Of a stretch of DNA of 64,000 bases, positions 9,926-32,240 are shown piece by piece (within the stretch, counting starts at the first letter, position 1; each line of letters begins with the position of its first letter). The position numbers and the translations under genes were made by a program. The DNA is taken from contig OX442421.1 in the NCBI GenBank assembly GCA_949361645.1, positions 7,208,888 through 7,272,887 on the forward strand, written 5' to 3'. The stretch is from Spongilla lacustris (lineage: Eukaryota > Porifera > Demospongiae > Spongillida > Spongillidae). The notes beneath the pieces are model-generated. The model searched no databases. It was not told where the DNA came from and saw only the letters and a program-made list of their open reading frames with translations.

Positions 9926-12900
9926 GAGGGAGTAGGAGACTCTTCTCATCCAGTCAGGTTGAGAGACCCCTCTCTTCCAGTCCGGTAGAAGCACCCCTCC
10001 CTTCCAGTCAGGTAGAGAGACCTCTCTCTTCCAGTCAGGTAGAGAGACCCCTCTCTTCCAGTCAGGTAGAGAGACCCCTCTCTTCCAGTCAGGTAGTGAG
10101 ACACGTCTCTCCCAGTTAAGTAGAGAGACCCCTCTCTTCCAGTCAGGTACAGAGACCCCTGTCTCCGAGTAAGACAGATAGACCATTCTCTTCCAGTCAG
10201 GTACAGAGACCCCCGTCTCTGAGTGAGACGGAGAAACCAATCTCTTCCAGTCAGGTAGAGAGACATTACTCTCCAAGTGAAATGGAGAGACCCCTCCTTT
10301 CCAGTCAAGTAGAGAGACCTCTCTCTTCCAATCATGTGTAGAGACCGACCTCTCTGTACCAGAGCAGCAGATAGACTCCTCTGTCTGAGTGACACAGACA
10401 GACCCCTTTCTTCCAGTCAGGTACAGAGACTCCTCCCTTTCAATCAGGTAGAGAGACTCTTCTTTTCCGGTCATGAAGAGAGACCCCTCTCTGAGTGAAC
10501 AGAAAAAGCATTTTCTTTCTGTCAAATAGAGAGACCCCTCAGGCAGAGATCATCATTCAGTTCTGGTCAGGTAGAGAGACCCCACACTTCCAGTCAGTTA
10601 GACAGACCCCTCTCTTCCAGTCAGGTAGAGAGACCCCTCTTTACAAGTCTGGTAGAGAGACCCAACTCTTCCAGTAAGGTAGAGAGACCCCTCTTTTCCA
10701 GTCACACCTCTTTTCAAGTCAGGTAGAAAGACCCAACTCTTCCAGTCAGGTAGAGAGACTCCTCTCTGAGTGAGAAAGAAAGAGCATTTTCTTTCTGTCA
10801 ATTAGAGAGACCCCTCTCTCAGTGTCAGGCAGAGATCATCCTTCAGTTCCAGTCAGGTACAGAGACCACTCTCTTCCAGTCAGGTAGAGAGACCCTTCTC
10901 TTCCAGGCAGATAGACAGACACGTCTCTGAGCGAGACAGACAGAGCATTCTCTTTTATGTCAGATAGAGAGACCCCTCTCTCTGTGTCAGGCAGAGATAA
11001 TCCTTCAGTTAAAGTCAGGTAGAGAAAACCCACACTTCCAGTCAGGTACAGAGACCTCTCTCTTCCGGTCAGGGAGAGAGACCCTTCTCTTCCAGTCAAA
11101 TAGAGACACCCCTCTTTTCCAGTCAGTTACAGAGACCCCTGTCTCTGAGTGAAACAGAGAGACCATTCTCTTCCAGTCAGGTAGAGAGACCTTCCTCTCC
11201 AAGTGAAATGGAGAGACCCCTCCCTTCCAGTCAAATAGAGACCCCTCTCGTCCAGTCATACGTAGAAACCGACCTCTCTGTACCGGAGCAACAGATAGAC
11301 TCCTCTGTCAGAGTGACACAGAAAGATCCCTCTCTTCCAGTCAGGTACAGAGACTCCTCCCTTTCAATCAGGTAGAGAGACTCCTCTTTTCCGGTCATGA
11401 AGCGAGACCCCTCTCTGAGTGAGACAGAAAAAGCATTTTCTTTCTGTCAGGTAGAGAGACTCCTCTTTGCGGTCATGAAGAGAGACCCCTCTCTGAGTGA
11501 GACAGAAAAAGCATTTTCATTCTGTCAAATGGAAAGACCCCTCACTCTGTGTCTGGCAGAGATCATCGTTCAGTTCCAGTCAGGTAGAGAGACCCCTCAG
11601 TTAGATCGACCCCACTCTTCCAGTCAGGTAGAGAGACCCCTCTTTTCAAGTCAGGTAGAGATACCCAACTCGTCCAGGTAGGTAGAGAGACCCCTCTCTT
11701 CCAGTCAGGTAGAAAGACCCCTCTTTTCAAGTAAGGTAGAGAGAGACCCCTCTCGTCCAGTTAGGTAGAGAGACCCTTCTCTTCCTAACAAATAGACAGA
11801 ACCCTCTCTGAGTGTGACAGAAGGAGCATTCTCTTTTATGTCACATAGAGAGGCCCCTCTCTGTGTGTCAGGCAGAGATCATCCTTCAGTTCCATTCAGG
11901 TAGAGAAACCCCACTCTTCCAGTCAGATACAGAGACCTCTCTCTTCCGGTCAGGGTGAGAGATCCCTCTCTTCCAGTCAGGTACAGAGACCCCTCTCTTC
12001 CAGTCAGGTAGAGAGACCCCTCTCTTCCAGTTAGGTAGAGAGACCCTACTATTACAGTCAGGTAGAGAGACCCCTCTCTTCCAGTCAGGTAGAGAGACCG
12101 CTCTCTTATCCAGTCAGGTAGAGAGATCCCTCTCTATCAGTCAGGTAGCGAGACCCCTCTCTGAGTGAGACAGAAAGATCATACACTTTCTGTCAGATAG
12201 AGAGACCCCTCTCTCTGTATCAGGCAGAGATCACCTTTCAGTTTCAGTCAGGAAGCGAGACCCCCCATCTCTGAGTGAGACAGAGAGACCTTCCTCTTCC
12301 AGTCAGGTAGAGAGACCTTTCTTTCCAAGTAAAATGAAGAGACTCCTCCCTTCCAGTCAGGTAGAGCGACCCCTCTATCAGTGAGACAGAAAAAGCATTT
12401 TCTTTCTGTCAAATAGAGAGGCAGAGATCAGCCTTCAGTTCCAGTCAGGTGAGAGACTCCTGCCTTCCAGTCAGGTACAGAGACACGAGACCCCTATCTT
12501 TCAGTCAGGTAGAGAGACCCCTCTCTTCCTGTCAGGTACAGAGACCCCTCTCTGAGTGAGACAGAAAAAGCATTCTCTTTCTGTCAAATAGAGAGACTCC
12601 TCTCTGTGTGTCAGGCAGAGATTATCCTTCAGTTCCAGTCAGGTAGAGAGACTCCTCTCTTCCAGCCAGGTAGAGAGACCCTTCTGTTCCAGACAGATAG
12701 ACAGAACCCTATCTGAGTAAGAAAGAAAGAGCATTCTCTTTCTGTCAGATAGAGAGACCCCTCTCTGAGTGAGACAGAAAAAGCATTCTTTTTCTATCAA
12801 ATAGAGAGACCCCTCTCTCTGTGTCAGGCAGAGATCATCCTTCAGTTCCAGTCAGGTGGAGAGACCCCACTCTTCCAGTCAGGTACAGAGACCCCTCTCT

Positions 12901-15900
12901 TCCAGTCAGGTACAGAGACCCCTGTCTGTGAGCGCCGTCATACGCATCTACGTTCCTTCCTTCCGCATGGTCTACTTTGGCGGGTGGAGACACGCCGTGT
13001 GTGACTCCTGTTCCTACGTTGGCTCGGTGGGGAAGGGCATCTCTTCCAGTGCGGTAGAGTGACTCTTATCTCCAAGTGAGACGGAGAGACCATCCCTTCC
13101 AGTCCGGTAGAGAGACCGACCTGTCTGTATCAGGGCAGCAGATAGACTCCTCTGTGTGAGTGACACAGAGAGATCCCTCACTTCCAGTCAGGTAGAGAGA
13201 CCGCTCTCTGAGTGAGACAGAAAAAGCATTTTCTTTCTGTCAGACAGAGAGACCCCTCTCTCTGTGTCAGACAGAGATCACCTTTCAGTTCCAGTCAGGT
13301 AGAGATCACTTTCAGTTCCAGTCAGGTAGAGAGACCACCGTCTCTGAGTGAGACAGAGAGAACATTCACTTCCAGTCAGGTAAAGAGACCTTCCTCTCCA
13401 AGTGATATGGAGAGACCCCTCCCTTCCAGTCAGGTAGAGAGACCCCTCTCTGAGTGAGACAGAAAAAGCATCTTTTTTCTGTCAAATTAAGAGACCCCTC
13501 AGGCAGAGATTATCCTTCAGTTCCAGTCAGGTAGAGAGACTCCTCTCTTCCAGCCAGGTAGAGAGATCCCTCTCTTCCAGTCAGGTAAAGAGACCCCTTT
13601 CTTCCAGTCATGTAGAGAGACCCCTCTCTTCCTGTCAGGTACAGAGACCCCTCTAAGAGTGAGACAGAAAATACATTCTCTTTCTGTCAAATAGAGAGAC
13701 CCCTCTCTCTGTGTCAGGCAGAGATCATCCTTCAGTTCCAGTCAGGTAGAGAGACCCCACTCATCCAGTCAGGTACAGAGACCCCTCTCTTCCGGTCAGT
13801 TAGAGAGACCCTGCTCTTCCAGTCAAGTAGAGAGACCCTTCTTTTCCAGTCAGGTACAGAGACCCCTGTCTGTGAGACCCATCTCTTCCTGTCAGGTAGA
13901 GTGACTCTTATCTCCAAGTGAGACGGAGAGACCATCCCTTCCAGTCGGGTAGAGAGACCGACCTGTCTGTATCAGGGCAGCAGATAGACTCCTCTGTGTG
14001 AGTCACACAGAGAGATCCCTCACTTCCAGTCAGGTAGAGAGACCGCTCTCTGAGTGAGACAGAAAAAGCATTTTCTTTCTGTCAGACAGAGACCCCTCTC
14101 TCTGTGTCAGACAGAGATCACCTTTCAGTTCCAGTCAGGTAGAGATCACCTTTCAGTTCCAGTCAGATAGAGAGACCACCGTCTCTGAGTGAGACAGAGA
14201 CCATTTACGTCCAGTCAGGTAAAGAGACCTTCCTCTCCTAGTGATATGGAGAGACCCATCCCTTCCAGTCAGGTAGAGAGACCCCTCTCTGAGTGAGACA
14301 GAAAAAGCATTTTCTATCTGTCAAATTAAAAGAACCCTCAGGCAGAGATTATCCTTCAGTTCCAGTCAGGTAGAGAGACTCCTCTCTTCCAGCCAGGTAG
14401 AGAGATCCCTCTCTTCCAGTCAGGTACAGAGACCCCTGTCTGAGAGACCCTTCTCTTCCAGTAAGGTAGAGAGACCACTGGCTTCCAGTGAGGTAGAGTA
14501 ACTCTTATCTCCAAGTGAGACGGAGAGACCATCTCTTCTAGTCAGGTAGAGAAACCCCTCTCTGAGTGAGACAGAAATATCACTCTCTTTCTGTCAGACA
14601 GAGAGACCTCTCTCTCTGTGTCAGGCAGAGATCACCTTTCAGTTCCAGTCAGGAAGACAGACCCCCGTATCTGAGTGAGACAGAGAGACCATTCTCTTCC
14701 AGTCAGGTAAAGAGACCTTCCTCTCCAAGTGAAATGGAGAAACCCCTCCCTTCCAGTCAGGTAGAGAGACTCCTCTCTGAGTGAGACAGAAAAAGCATTT
14801 TCTTTCTGTCAAATTAAGAGACCTCTCAGGCAGAGATCCAGTCAGGTAGAGAGACCCCACTCTTCTAGTCAGGTACAGAGACCCCTCTCCTCCAGTCAGG
14901 TAGAGAGACCCCTCTTTTCCAGTCAGGTAGAGAGATCTCTCTCTATCAGTCAGGTAGCAAGACCCCTCTCTGAGTGCGACAGAAAGATCATTCTTTTTCT
15001 GTCCGATAGAGAGACCCCTCTCTCTGTGTCAGGCAGAGATCACCTTTCAGTTCCAGTCAAGAAGCGAGACCCCCCGTCTCTGAGTGAGACAGAGAGACCT
15101 TTCTCTTCCAGTCAGGTAGAGAGACCCCTCTCTGAGTGAGACAGAAAAAGCATTTTCTTTCTGTCAAATAGAGAGAACCCTCAGGCAGAGATCATCCTTC
15201 AGTTCCAGTCAGGTAGAGAGACTCAGGTACAGAGACACCTCTCTTCCAGTCAGGTAGAGAGACCCCTCACTGAGTGAGACAGAAAAAGCATTCTCTCTGT
15301 CAAATAGAGAGACCCCTCTCTGTGTGTCAGGCAGAGATCATCCTTCAGTTCCAGTCAGGTAGAGAGACTCCTCTCTTCCAGTCAGGTAGAGAGAACCCTC
15401 TCTGACTGAGACAGAAAAAGCATTCTCTTTCTGTCAGATAGAGAGACCCCTCTCTCTGTGTCAGGCAGAGATCATCCTTCAGTTCCAGTCAGGTAGAGAG
15501 ACCCCATACTTCCAGTCAGGTACAGAGACCCCTCTCTTCCGGTCAGGTAGAGAGACCCTATTTATCCAGTCCAGTAGAGAGACCTGTCTTTTTCAGTCAG
15601 GTACAGAGACCCCTGTCTCGGAGAGACCCTTCTCTTCTAGTCAGGTAGAGAGACCCGTGTCTTCAAGTCAGGTAGAGTGACTCTTATCTCCAAGTGAGAC
15701 AGAGAAACCATCCCTTCCAGTCAGGTAGAGAGACCCCTCTCTGAGTGAGACAGAACAATCATTCTCTTTCTATCAGACAGAGAGACCCCTCTCTCTGTGT
15801 CAGGCAGAGATCACCTTTCAGTTCCAGTCAGGTAGAGAGACCCCCGTCTCTGAGTGAGACAGAGAGACCCTTTCCTTCCAGTCAGGTAGAGAGACCCCTC

Positions 15901-16520
15901 TCTGAGTGAGACAGAAAAAGGATTTACTTTCTGTCAAATTAAGAGACCCCTCAGGCAGAGATCATCCTTCAGTTCCAGTCAGGTAGAGAGACTCCTCTCT
16001 TCCAGTCAGGTAGAGAGACCCTTCTCTTCCAGACAGATTGACAGAACCCTCTCTGACTGAGACAGATCTCTTTCTGTCAGATAGAGAGACCCCTCTCTCT
16101 GTGTCAGGCAGAGATCATCCTTCAGTTCCAGTCAGGTATTAGAGAGACCCCTAACATCCAGTCAGGTAGAGAGACCCCTCTCTTCCTGTCAGGTACAGAG
16201 ACCCCTCTCTGGGTGAGACAGAAAAAAGTATTCTCTCTCTGTCAAATAGAGAGACCCCCCTCTCTCTGTGTCAGGCAGAGATCATCCTTCAGTTCCAGTC
16301 AGGTAGAGAGACCCCTCTCTTTCCAGTCAGGTAGAGAGACCCCTGCCTTCCAGTCAGGTAGAGAGACCCCTCTTTTCAAGTCAGGTAGAGAGACCCCTGC
16401 CTTCCAGTCAGGTAGAGAGACCCCTGCTTTCCAGTCAGGTAGAGAGACGCCTCTCTTCCAGTCGGGTAGAGAGACCTTTTCTCCAAGTGAGACGGAGAGA
16501 CCCCGACCTTCCAGTCCAGG
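9926..16520. repeat. 27-bp satellite array, right half (inverted)
   Basis: Same satellite as 2770-8690 but reverse-complemented throughout (CCAGTCAGGTAGAGAGACCC). The part from about 12546 to 16520 mirrors the left arm. The part 9926-12545 is the same family but does not pair base by base with 6736-8690, so the two inner halves have different unit orders. Confidence 0.92.
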
Positions 16521-17886
16521 TGGAGGCAGAGTGACTACGTATACAGCAGGTAGGCCTGTCGAGGCCGGCACGCACGTACACGAACCTTAGTTAGTGTGGT
16601 AGGACATTGCAGAGCAAGCTGCTCCAGTTGTTTTTGGGTTCGTACAAGTGTCCTGCTCGTAGCGACCCTGCTTTCTACGAATTCTGTCTGTAACATGAAC
16701 GAATACGCTACATAATTTCTGAACCCATACTTACCTATGCGCGTGCATGTGTACGTACGTACTCTAGCGTCTTTGATGAAGCACGTTCTGGACCACGCGG
16801 CTGCATGCACTAGTGTAGCTGCAGCGCTGTACTAAGCTGCCTTGTTGCTTAAGTTCACCTCCCGCCTTTGTGCGCAGGTAGGCCTATTTGAAATGACGTT
16901 CGAATTGAAATGGTGCACACCTAGTACGGTTTGTTATTAAAACCAGTACAGCTAGCTAACTGCTGTGAAACGAACGACGCGGTATGGTACGATTTGCGTC
17001 CAATAAAGATTCTCTGCTTTTTTTTTTTTTTTTATGAACAACTCAGTGAAGCATAGGCTCGTTAGCCACGGCTTGGGGATTTTTGATAACACTGGATTTT
17101 ACAATATTTGCCCATGCATCTGATGGGTCACATTTGCGCAGGCGAATGAAAAGTGCGCGCAATGATGTTGAAGAGAAGCATAGTTTAGGAGGGTGGGGCT
17201 GTGTTGTGCACAGCGGCAATGTATCACGTGAATGCGATAATATTCAATTGTGTCACGTGAGACCTCTCGTACGCAGACCTAAACATTCATGTTCCACTTT
17301 CGTTCAATAATTCCGCGCATGCGTAAGCGCTGCCAAACTTGGACAGTTTGTAACGTTGTTTCCAGTGGAGGAGAAAATACAAAAGTTAGTTCCACAATTA
17401 GAGTACGGCTTCCTCTACAGGTCTGATAATTCAAAGTTAGCTTTTAACAATGTCAATTAACAGAAACTAATCAACTCCGTTTTAAACGTTTGGCTTCGTT
17501 AGTCACCACGCAAGATGGTAAGCTGTTCATTGGCACGATTATTGGATGCTTCTTTGCATAGATTCACCGTGATATTGGTGATTAATTTGCAATAGCTTGA
17601 CTTTCAGCAGGGGTGTCCCCACAAAAACCACATATAAGATAGATCACGTGATAAGTAATTTTAATAGTTATAAAAATTAATTTTTACACACTTCCTGGGT
17701 GGTACTGAATGTTAATCATAGCATTGGCATGTTTTTAATAAACCGATAACTAAATTTTAATAACTACACATTCATAACTTAAGCTAATGATTGGCATGAT
17801 TTTTGGTTTAAACAGCATAATTTTACCATGTTCAGTTCTGGAGTTATGCCAATTCAAAGATTTTGCGCGACTTTTGGATCACCCTG
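12546..17886. repeat. Right arm of the giant inverted repeat
   Basis: Mirror copy of 1394-6735. All reading frames that are open in the left arm reappear in the opposite orientation with the same translations (for example 2691-3068 on minus and 16213-16590 on plus). Non-repetitive outer sequence runs from about 16525 to 17886. The tip is CACCCTG followed by TA. Confidence 0.88.
12929..13043 (+). other. Non-satellite insert with an open frame inside the satellite (right copy)
   Basis: Exact mirror partner of the insert at 6238-6352 on the other arm, with the same translation in plus orientation. Its presence at mirrored coordinates shows that it was captured before, or copied during, formation of the two arms. 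Confidence 0.5.
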
Positions 17887-17896
17887 TACAAGTACA

Positions 17897-18469
17897 CTAT
17901 AAGCTAAGAATATAAACACAAACATAAATAGTTAGGAGGGTGGGAGCTCCCTGGCCAGGATGGGGAGGAGGGGGGAGCTCCCTGGCCAGGATGGGGAGGA
18001 GGGTGGGAGCTCCCTGGCCAGGATGGGGAGGAGGGTGGGAGCTCCCTGGCCAGGATGGGGAGGAGGGTGGGAGCTCCCTGGCCAGGATGGCTCTGGCGAT
18101 GGACCGGACCAGGGTCATATTCAATCTCCCATAAATCTCATCCACCACTGATGACTTGGGTGAAGACTGGTGAATGGCCAAGTGAGATGCCAGCCTGGAG
18201 ATGGTATCCTGGGCTTCTTTGCCCCAATTTCCGTATGTCTCCACTGCCAATGGAATGCAAGACCAACCTAACTCATGGCATTTGGGTCCATTTGAGTGTA
18301 GTTTCCGGGCCTCTGCTGCATGGACTGCTGCACCAGCTTGTTGACATGACTCACCTAAGATGGCCGGGCAGAGGGGTGATGTGATGGTGATGTCCAGTGC
18401 AGCTGGTTTGCCTCTGTCCCATCCGGCAATGAGAATGTCAGCAGGTCTGGTGTGATCAAGGTCTCTAGT

Positions 18470-18490
<21 letters not shown>
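17897..18490 (-). pseudogene. C-terminal relic of a reverse-transcriptase-type retroelement ORF
   Basis: The minus-strand frame contains DHTRPADILIAGWDRGKPAA, LDITITSPLCPA, KCHELGWSCIPLAVETYGNW, GKEAQDTISRLASHLA and IYGRLNMTLVRSIARAIL. This resembles the C-terminal portion found with RT-like proteins in sponge, coral and mollusc gene sets (family recognition from memory, no search run). The RPAD...ALDITITSP pattern is reminiscent of a PD-(D/E)xK nuclease core (inference). The N-terminal RT part is absent here, and the frame runs into (CA)n upstream and a minisatellite at its 3' end. It starts nine bases outside the giant palindrome. Confidence 0.6.
17936..18092. repeat. 32-bp minisatellite, about 5 copies
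   Basis: The unit begins GGGAGCTCCCTGGCCAGGAT and ends GGGGAGGAGGGT. Read on the minus strand, the first copy is the coding end of the retroelement relic (ILARELP), so the array appears to be a tandem expansion of that coding end. Confidence 0.85.
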
Positions 18491-19195
<705 letters not shown>

Positions 19196-19651
19196 TGTCC
19201 TACCCGACTGCAATGTGATGGACTGTGCGCAAATACGTCAATATAACGCCTATATTCTTGTGAAGTTCTGTTGTCTATTTAAAGATAAGCCCTGCATGGA
19301 CATCGGTTGCTTGAAGCCATAGTGAACACGCAGTGCCGGTACGTACCTTCAACTAGGCCTACACGGTCCGGCCTCCAGCCAGATAGGTTTGTACGTTCCT
19401 CCCTTAGCACTCGAATCTATATAACTCGAGCGATGTTTTGTGAACGTTTTAACAACGTTTCAGTTGTGTTTTTAAAATGTTATTAAACGTCTTACATTAG
19501 TTACATGTACTTGCAATGATTATGTTTTGTGTCAAAAACATGTTTGACAAACCGCCTTTTGTTATTTGCCATACGCTGTTCAGCCCATCGCGTTCACCGA
19601 TCTGAGAGCATCATTGTGGTGGTAGCCTTTTCTCTCTAATAGTCGTTATAG
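19196..19651. other. Non-coding stretch, nothing recognised
   Basis: Single-copy-looking sequence between the (CA)n tract and the next DNA element. No frame with family resemblance and no repeats were seen. Confidence 0.4.
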
Positions 19652-20587
19652 CAGGGGCGGATCCAGGAATTTGGAAAGGGGGGGGCACAGTTAGAGGCGC
19701 CGCCCCGGGGAGGGTGCGGGAGGTGGGCACCCCTCCCGCCCAGCTAGGGGGTATGGGGGAGCGCTGCAAGCTCCCCCATCGGGGCCTGGGGCGGAGCCCC
19801 AGAAGCCAACGCGTTTTGCGTTGAAAAAGCTCCGAAAACTAGCAAAAAAGCAGGCCTGTTAAATAGTAGCTATATTGTATATACGTGTGCAATACATAAA
19901 TACATATTAATTGTAGTAACTGCCAAAGTACCAGTTTATAGCGTTCGTACTTTAAAAATGTAACTACTAAAATTTGTGGGCCATAAAATATAGCTCAGCT
20001 TATATATGCGATGCGATGCGCCAATCTTTTAAATCTTTTTACTATATACTGATCTCCGCTACTTTTCAATGCAAATATAATCGTATAATCATACTTTATA
20101 TAAATTGGCCCTTCCCGTGTACATGTACATGTATCCGCGCTGTAGCTAACCGAGGCACTGTTTCGTGCGGTTATAAATCACACGCGGTACGCAAAATACA
20201 CTCATGAAATTTAATGAGTCGTCCGGAATGGGGGTCACGTGCCTCTAGTGCCCCCCCCCCCCCCCCCCCCCCATATCGAGTACATGTACATGTATCAGCG
20301 CTGTACTACTGTTTTGTGCGGTTATAATACGCAAAATAGACTCATGAAACTTAATGAGTCGTCCGGAATGGGGGTCACGTGCCTCTAGTGCCCCCCCCCC
20401 CCCCCCCTCCCCCATATCCAGTACATGGAGATGTATCAGCGCTGTACTGTAGCTACTGTTTTGTGCAGTTATAATCGCACGCGGTACGCAAAATACACTC
20501 ATGAATATTTAATGGTCGTCCGAAAGGGGGGGGGGGGGGGGGGGGGGGGCCCCCCCCCCCCCCCCCCCCCCCCTAGATCCGCCCCTG
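19652..20587. mobile_element. Non-autonomous DNA element with CAGGGGCGGATC ends and TATAG duplication
   Basis: The left end is CAGGGGCGGATCCAGGA and the right end is CCTAGATCCGCCCCTG, inverted with one mismatch over about 16 bp. The 5-bp direct repeat TATAG flanks it at 19647-19651 and 20588-20592. Inside is a GC-rich block (19690-19800) and roughly three tandem units of about 125-170 bp (20110-20575). Each unit holds CTCATGAAA/CTTAATGAGTCGTCC, GTCACGTGCCTCTAGTG and a long C-run. There is no transposase. The G-run to C-run junction at 20526-20572 is itself a long homopolymer palindrome and may be inaccurately assembled. Confidence 0.8.
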
Positions 20588-20592
20588 TATAG

Positions 20593-21331
20593 ATATAGTC
20601 TGTCTAAATAATCTATGCTTGTACAAACGTAGTCGTGATGACGTTCGTTGCTATGACGACACAACAGACCCTCTGTGCCTTTGGGGGTGGGGGGGGGGGG
20701 GGGGAGGGCAAAAAAAGATCAACAAAGCGGCAGCCCAACACAATTGGGGTGGTGTGTGTGGGGGGGGGGAGGGAGGAGGAAGGGAGAGAGCAAGGAAATT
20801 GTTTAATCCGGTGGACAAACACGCCGTTTTGCAACATGATGTCATCAAACAAAGACGAAACGCTCTTTTTTTGACTTCTTGTTCCATACCCTAACCAACA
20901 ATTAGCTCAGCGATTCGATTGATAGGAGTCCCAATAGAAGCGGGTTCCGTTTTTTAATGGAAGTTACTTCTTCATAATCGCCAAATCGGAGTCAAATCCT
21001 ACATGCATCAACGTAAGGTAATGACATTTATGTTAGAACGTCACTTTCACTTAAAAAAAAAAAAACTATTAAATGCGTATCACTACGTTCAATCTTCCTG
21101 GTAGCAGCACCTATTCTTCTCATTATTATTTGGTACAGTTTGACTTTCGATTTCCGAGTTCTCGACCACTACCTATATTTCTTCAAGTTGATTCGGACAT
21201 ATATAATATAATGATTCGGACATAATATAATCAAGTTGATTCGGACATAGATATTATAATTTAAATAGATATTGCTATGGTAACGTCACGTCTTGACGTC
21301 ACCAGTACAGGGTTTTAATAAATCACCATTG
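20593..21331 (+). other. Upstream region of CDC40
   Basis: This 0.74-kb intergenic stretch precedes the CDC40 start codon. It holds two G-rich runs (20684-20708, 20753-20790), a fucosyltransferase-like fragment (21128-21200, listed separately) and a short tandem GATTCGGACATA repeat (21188-21250). Just before the ATG is a TGACGTCA-like word (21294-21302, TGACGTCAC), a possible CREB/ATF site (inference). No TATA box is evident. Confidence 0.4.
21128..21202 (+). pseudogene. Fragment homologous to the 5' coding end of the fucosyltransferase at 54.8 kb
   Basis: This stretch contains TTTCGATTTCCGAGTTCTCG, then a CTACCTATATTTCTTC block and GATTCGGACA. It matches positions about 54832-54900 of the intact GT10 gene with only a few substitutions. 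It covers about 25 codons just after the TM helix and then passes into a tandem GATTCGGACATA repeat. It is a dead fragment about 150 bp upstream of the CDC40 start. It was possibly left by a local duplication or template switch. Confidence 0.75.
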
Positions 21332-31431
<10,100 letters not shown>

Positions 31432-31545
31432 AGTGGAGGGATGACAGGTCATGCAAGATTTTGTTTTCTGTCTCTCTCTCTCTGTACAACTGCAGTGTAC
31501 AGGGTGCATGGTGTTTCTTGCTTCTCTGTACATACGTGTAAAGTC

Positions 31546-31551
31546 ATTAAA
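31546..31551 (+). promoter_or_regulatory. Likely CDC40 polyadenylation signal ATTAAA
   Basis: ATTAAA lies 115 bp after the CDC40 stop codon, the only good signal in the near 3' region. Confidence 0.45.
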
Positions 31552-32240
31552 TTATACGTTTACCATCTTCAGTTCATTGCCAGTTACATGTAGAACAACT
31601 GTTGTATAAATGTCATGTACTACATACATGTAACATCACAGTTACATCACCTGCTGTGTAATGTGACATCACAGTTACATCACTTGCTGTGTTACACAAA
31701 AGCGCAAAGCTTACTCTAATACACCAGTGGCCCCCCGACAAGGCAGTGCAGCCTTGGCTCCCGCCAATAGTTCACAAAAGAGCCAGGGCCTATCACAGTT
31801 ACATCACCTGCTGGCTGCTGCGTACATGTACCACAGTTGTATAACCTACTGCAAAGTGCATACATGTAACATCACAGTTACGTCAAGTATCAGTTGCATC
31901 ACATACTGGCATCAGTTAGCATTACCCTCCTGCATACATGTAGTTATAGCACCATGACATCATACTTAACGTGCAGATATGCACACTGGCACAGAGCCCA
32001 GTTATGCTACCTTTTTATGGACTGTTTACACTATTTGTGTTTACACTGTTTGATCTGTGATTGGGGGCAGTAACCGGAAGTATATATCTCCTAATTACGT
32101 AATGTGCACAGGTCCCAAAGTGCCTGTGCCCTTGCCTGCGGGAAGGAGAGATTCAATGTTTGTGACACTTTGCACAACTGGCACACCACACATACAAGTA
32201 CATGAACTACCCTAGTTCCTGTATTTTGTGGGGGCTTTTG
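31552..32240. other. Convergent intergenic region CDC40 / Ig receptor
   Basis: Contains a loose repeat of ACATCACAGTTACATCAC and CATACATGTAAC words (31610-31950). No gene is seen. Both neighbouring genes end here. Confidence 0.5.

Larger units (their letters stand above)
1394..17886. mobile_element. Giant TA-bounded foldback element (16.5 kb, 5.3-kb terminal inverted repeats)
   Basis: The outer ends read TA|CAGGGTGATCCAAAAG at 1392 and CTTTTGGATCACCCTG|TA ending at 17888, so the palindrome stops exactly at a TA on both sides and the flanks beyond differ. The mirror axis is near 9640 (paired positions sum to 19281 in most of the arms and 19280 at the tips). The arms run 1394 to about 6735 and about 12546 to 17886. 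TA duplication and short conserved tips are typical of the Tc1/mariner superfamily, but no DDE/D transposase or any other enzyme is visible inside, so the element would be mobilised in trans if mobile (inference). An assembly-made palindrome would not be expected to end on transposon-like tips plus TA, which argues for a real insertion. Long-read confirmation is the missing evidence. Confidence 0.7.

Noticed and set aside
9857..10525. 222-codon minus-strand frame of VSLPDWKRG-type repeats as a gene
   Set aside because: It is satellite sequence with a 27-bp period; other frames are open at the same place and nothing marks it as coding.
2780..16520. CRISPR array
   Set aside because: The repeats are contiguous with no unique spacers of constant length, and the genome is clearly eukaryotic.
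1394..17886. Whole palindrome dismissed as an assembly artefact
   Set aside because: It is possible and must be tested. But the exact TA-flanked tips, the non-symmetrical inner halves and the tip-biased mismatches fit a real element better than a read-folding error.
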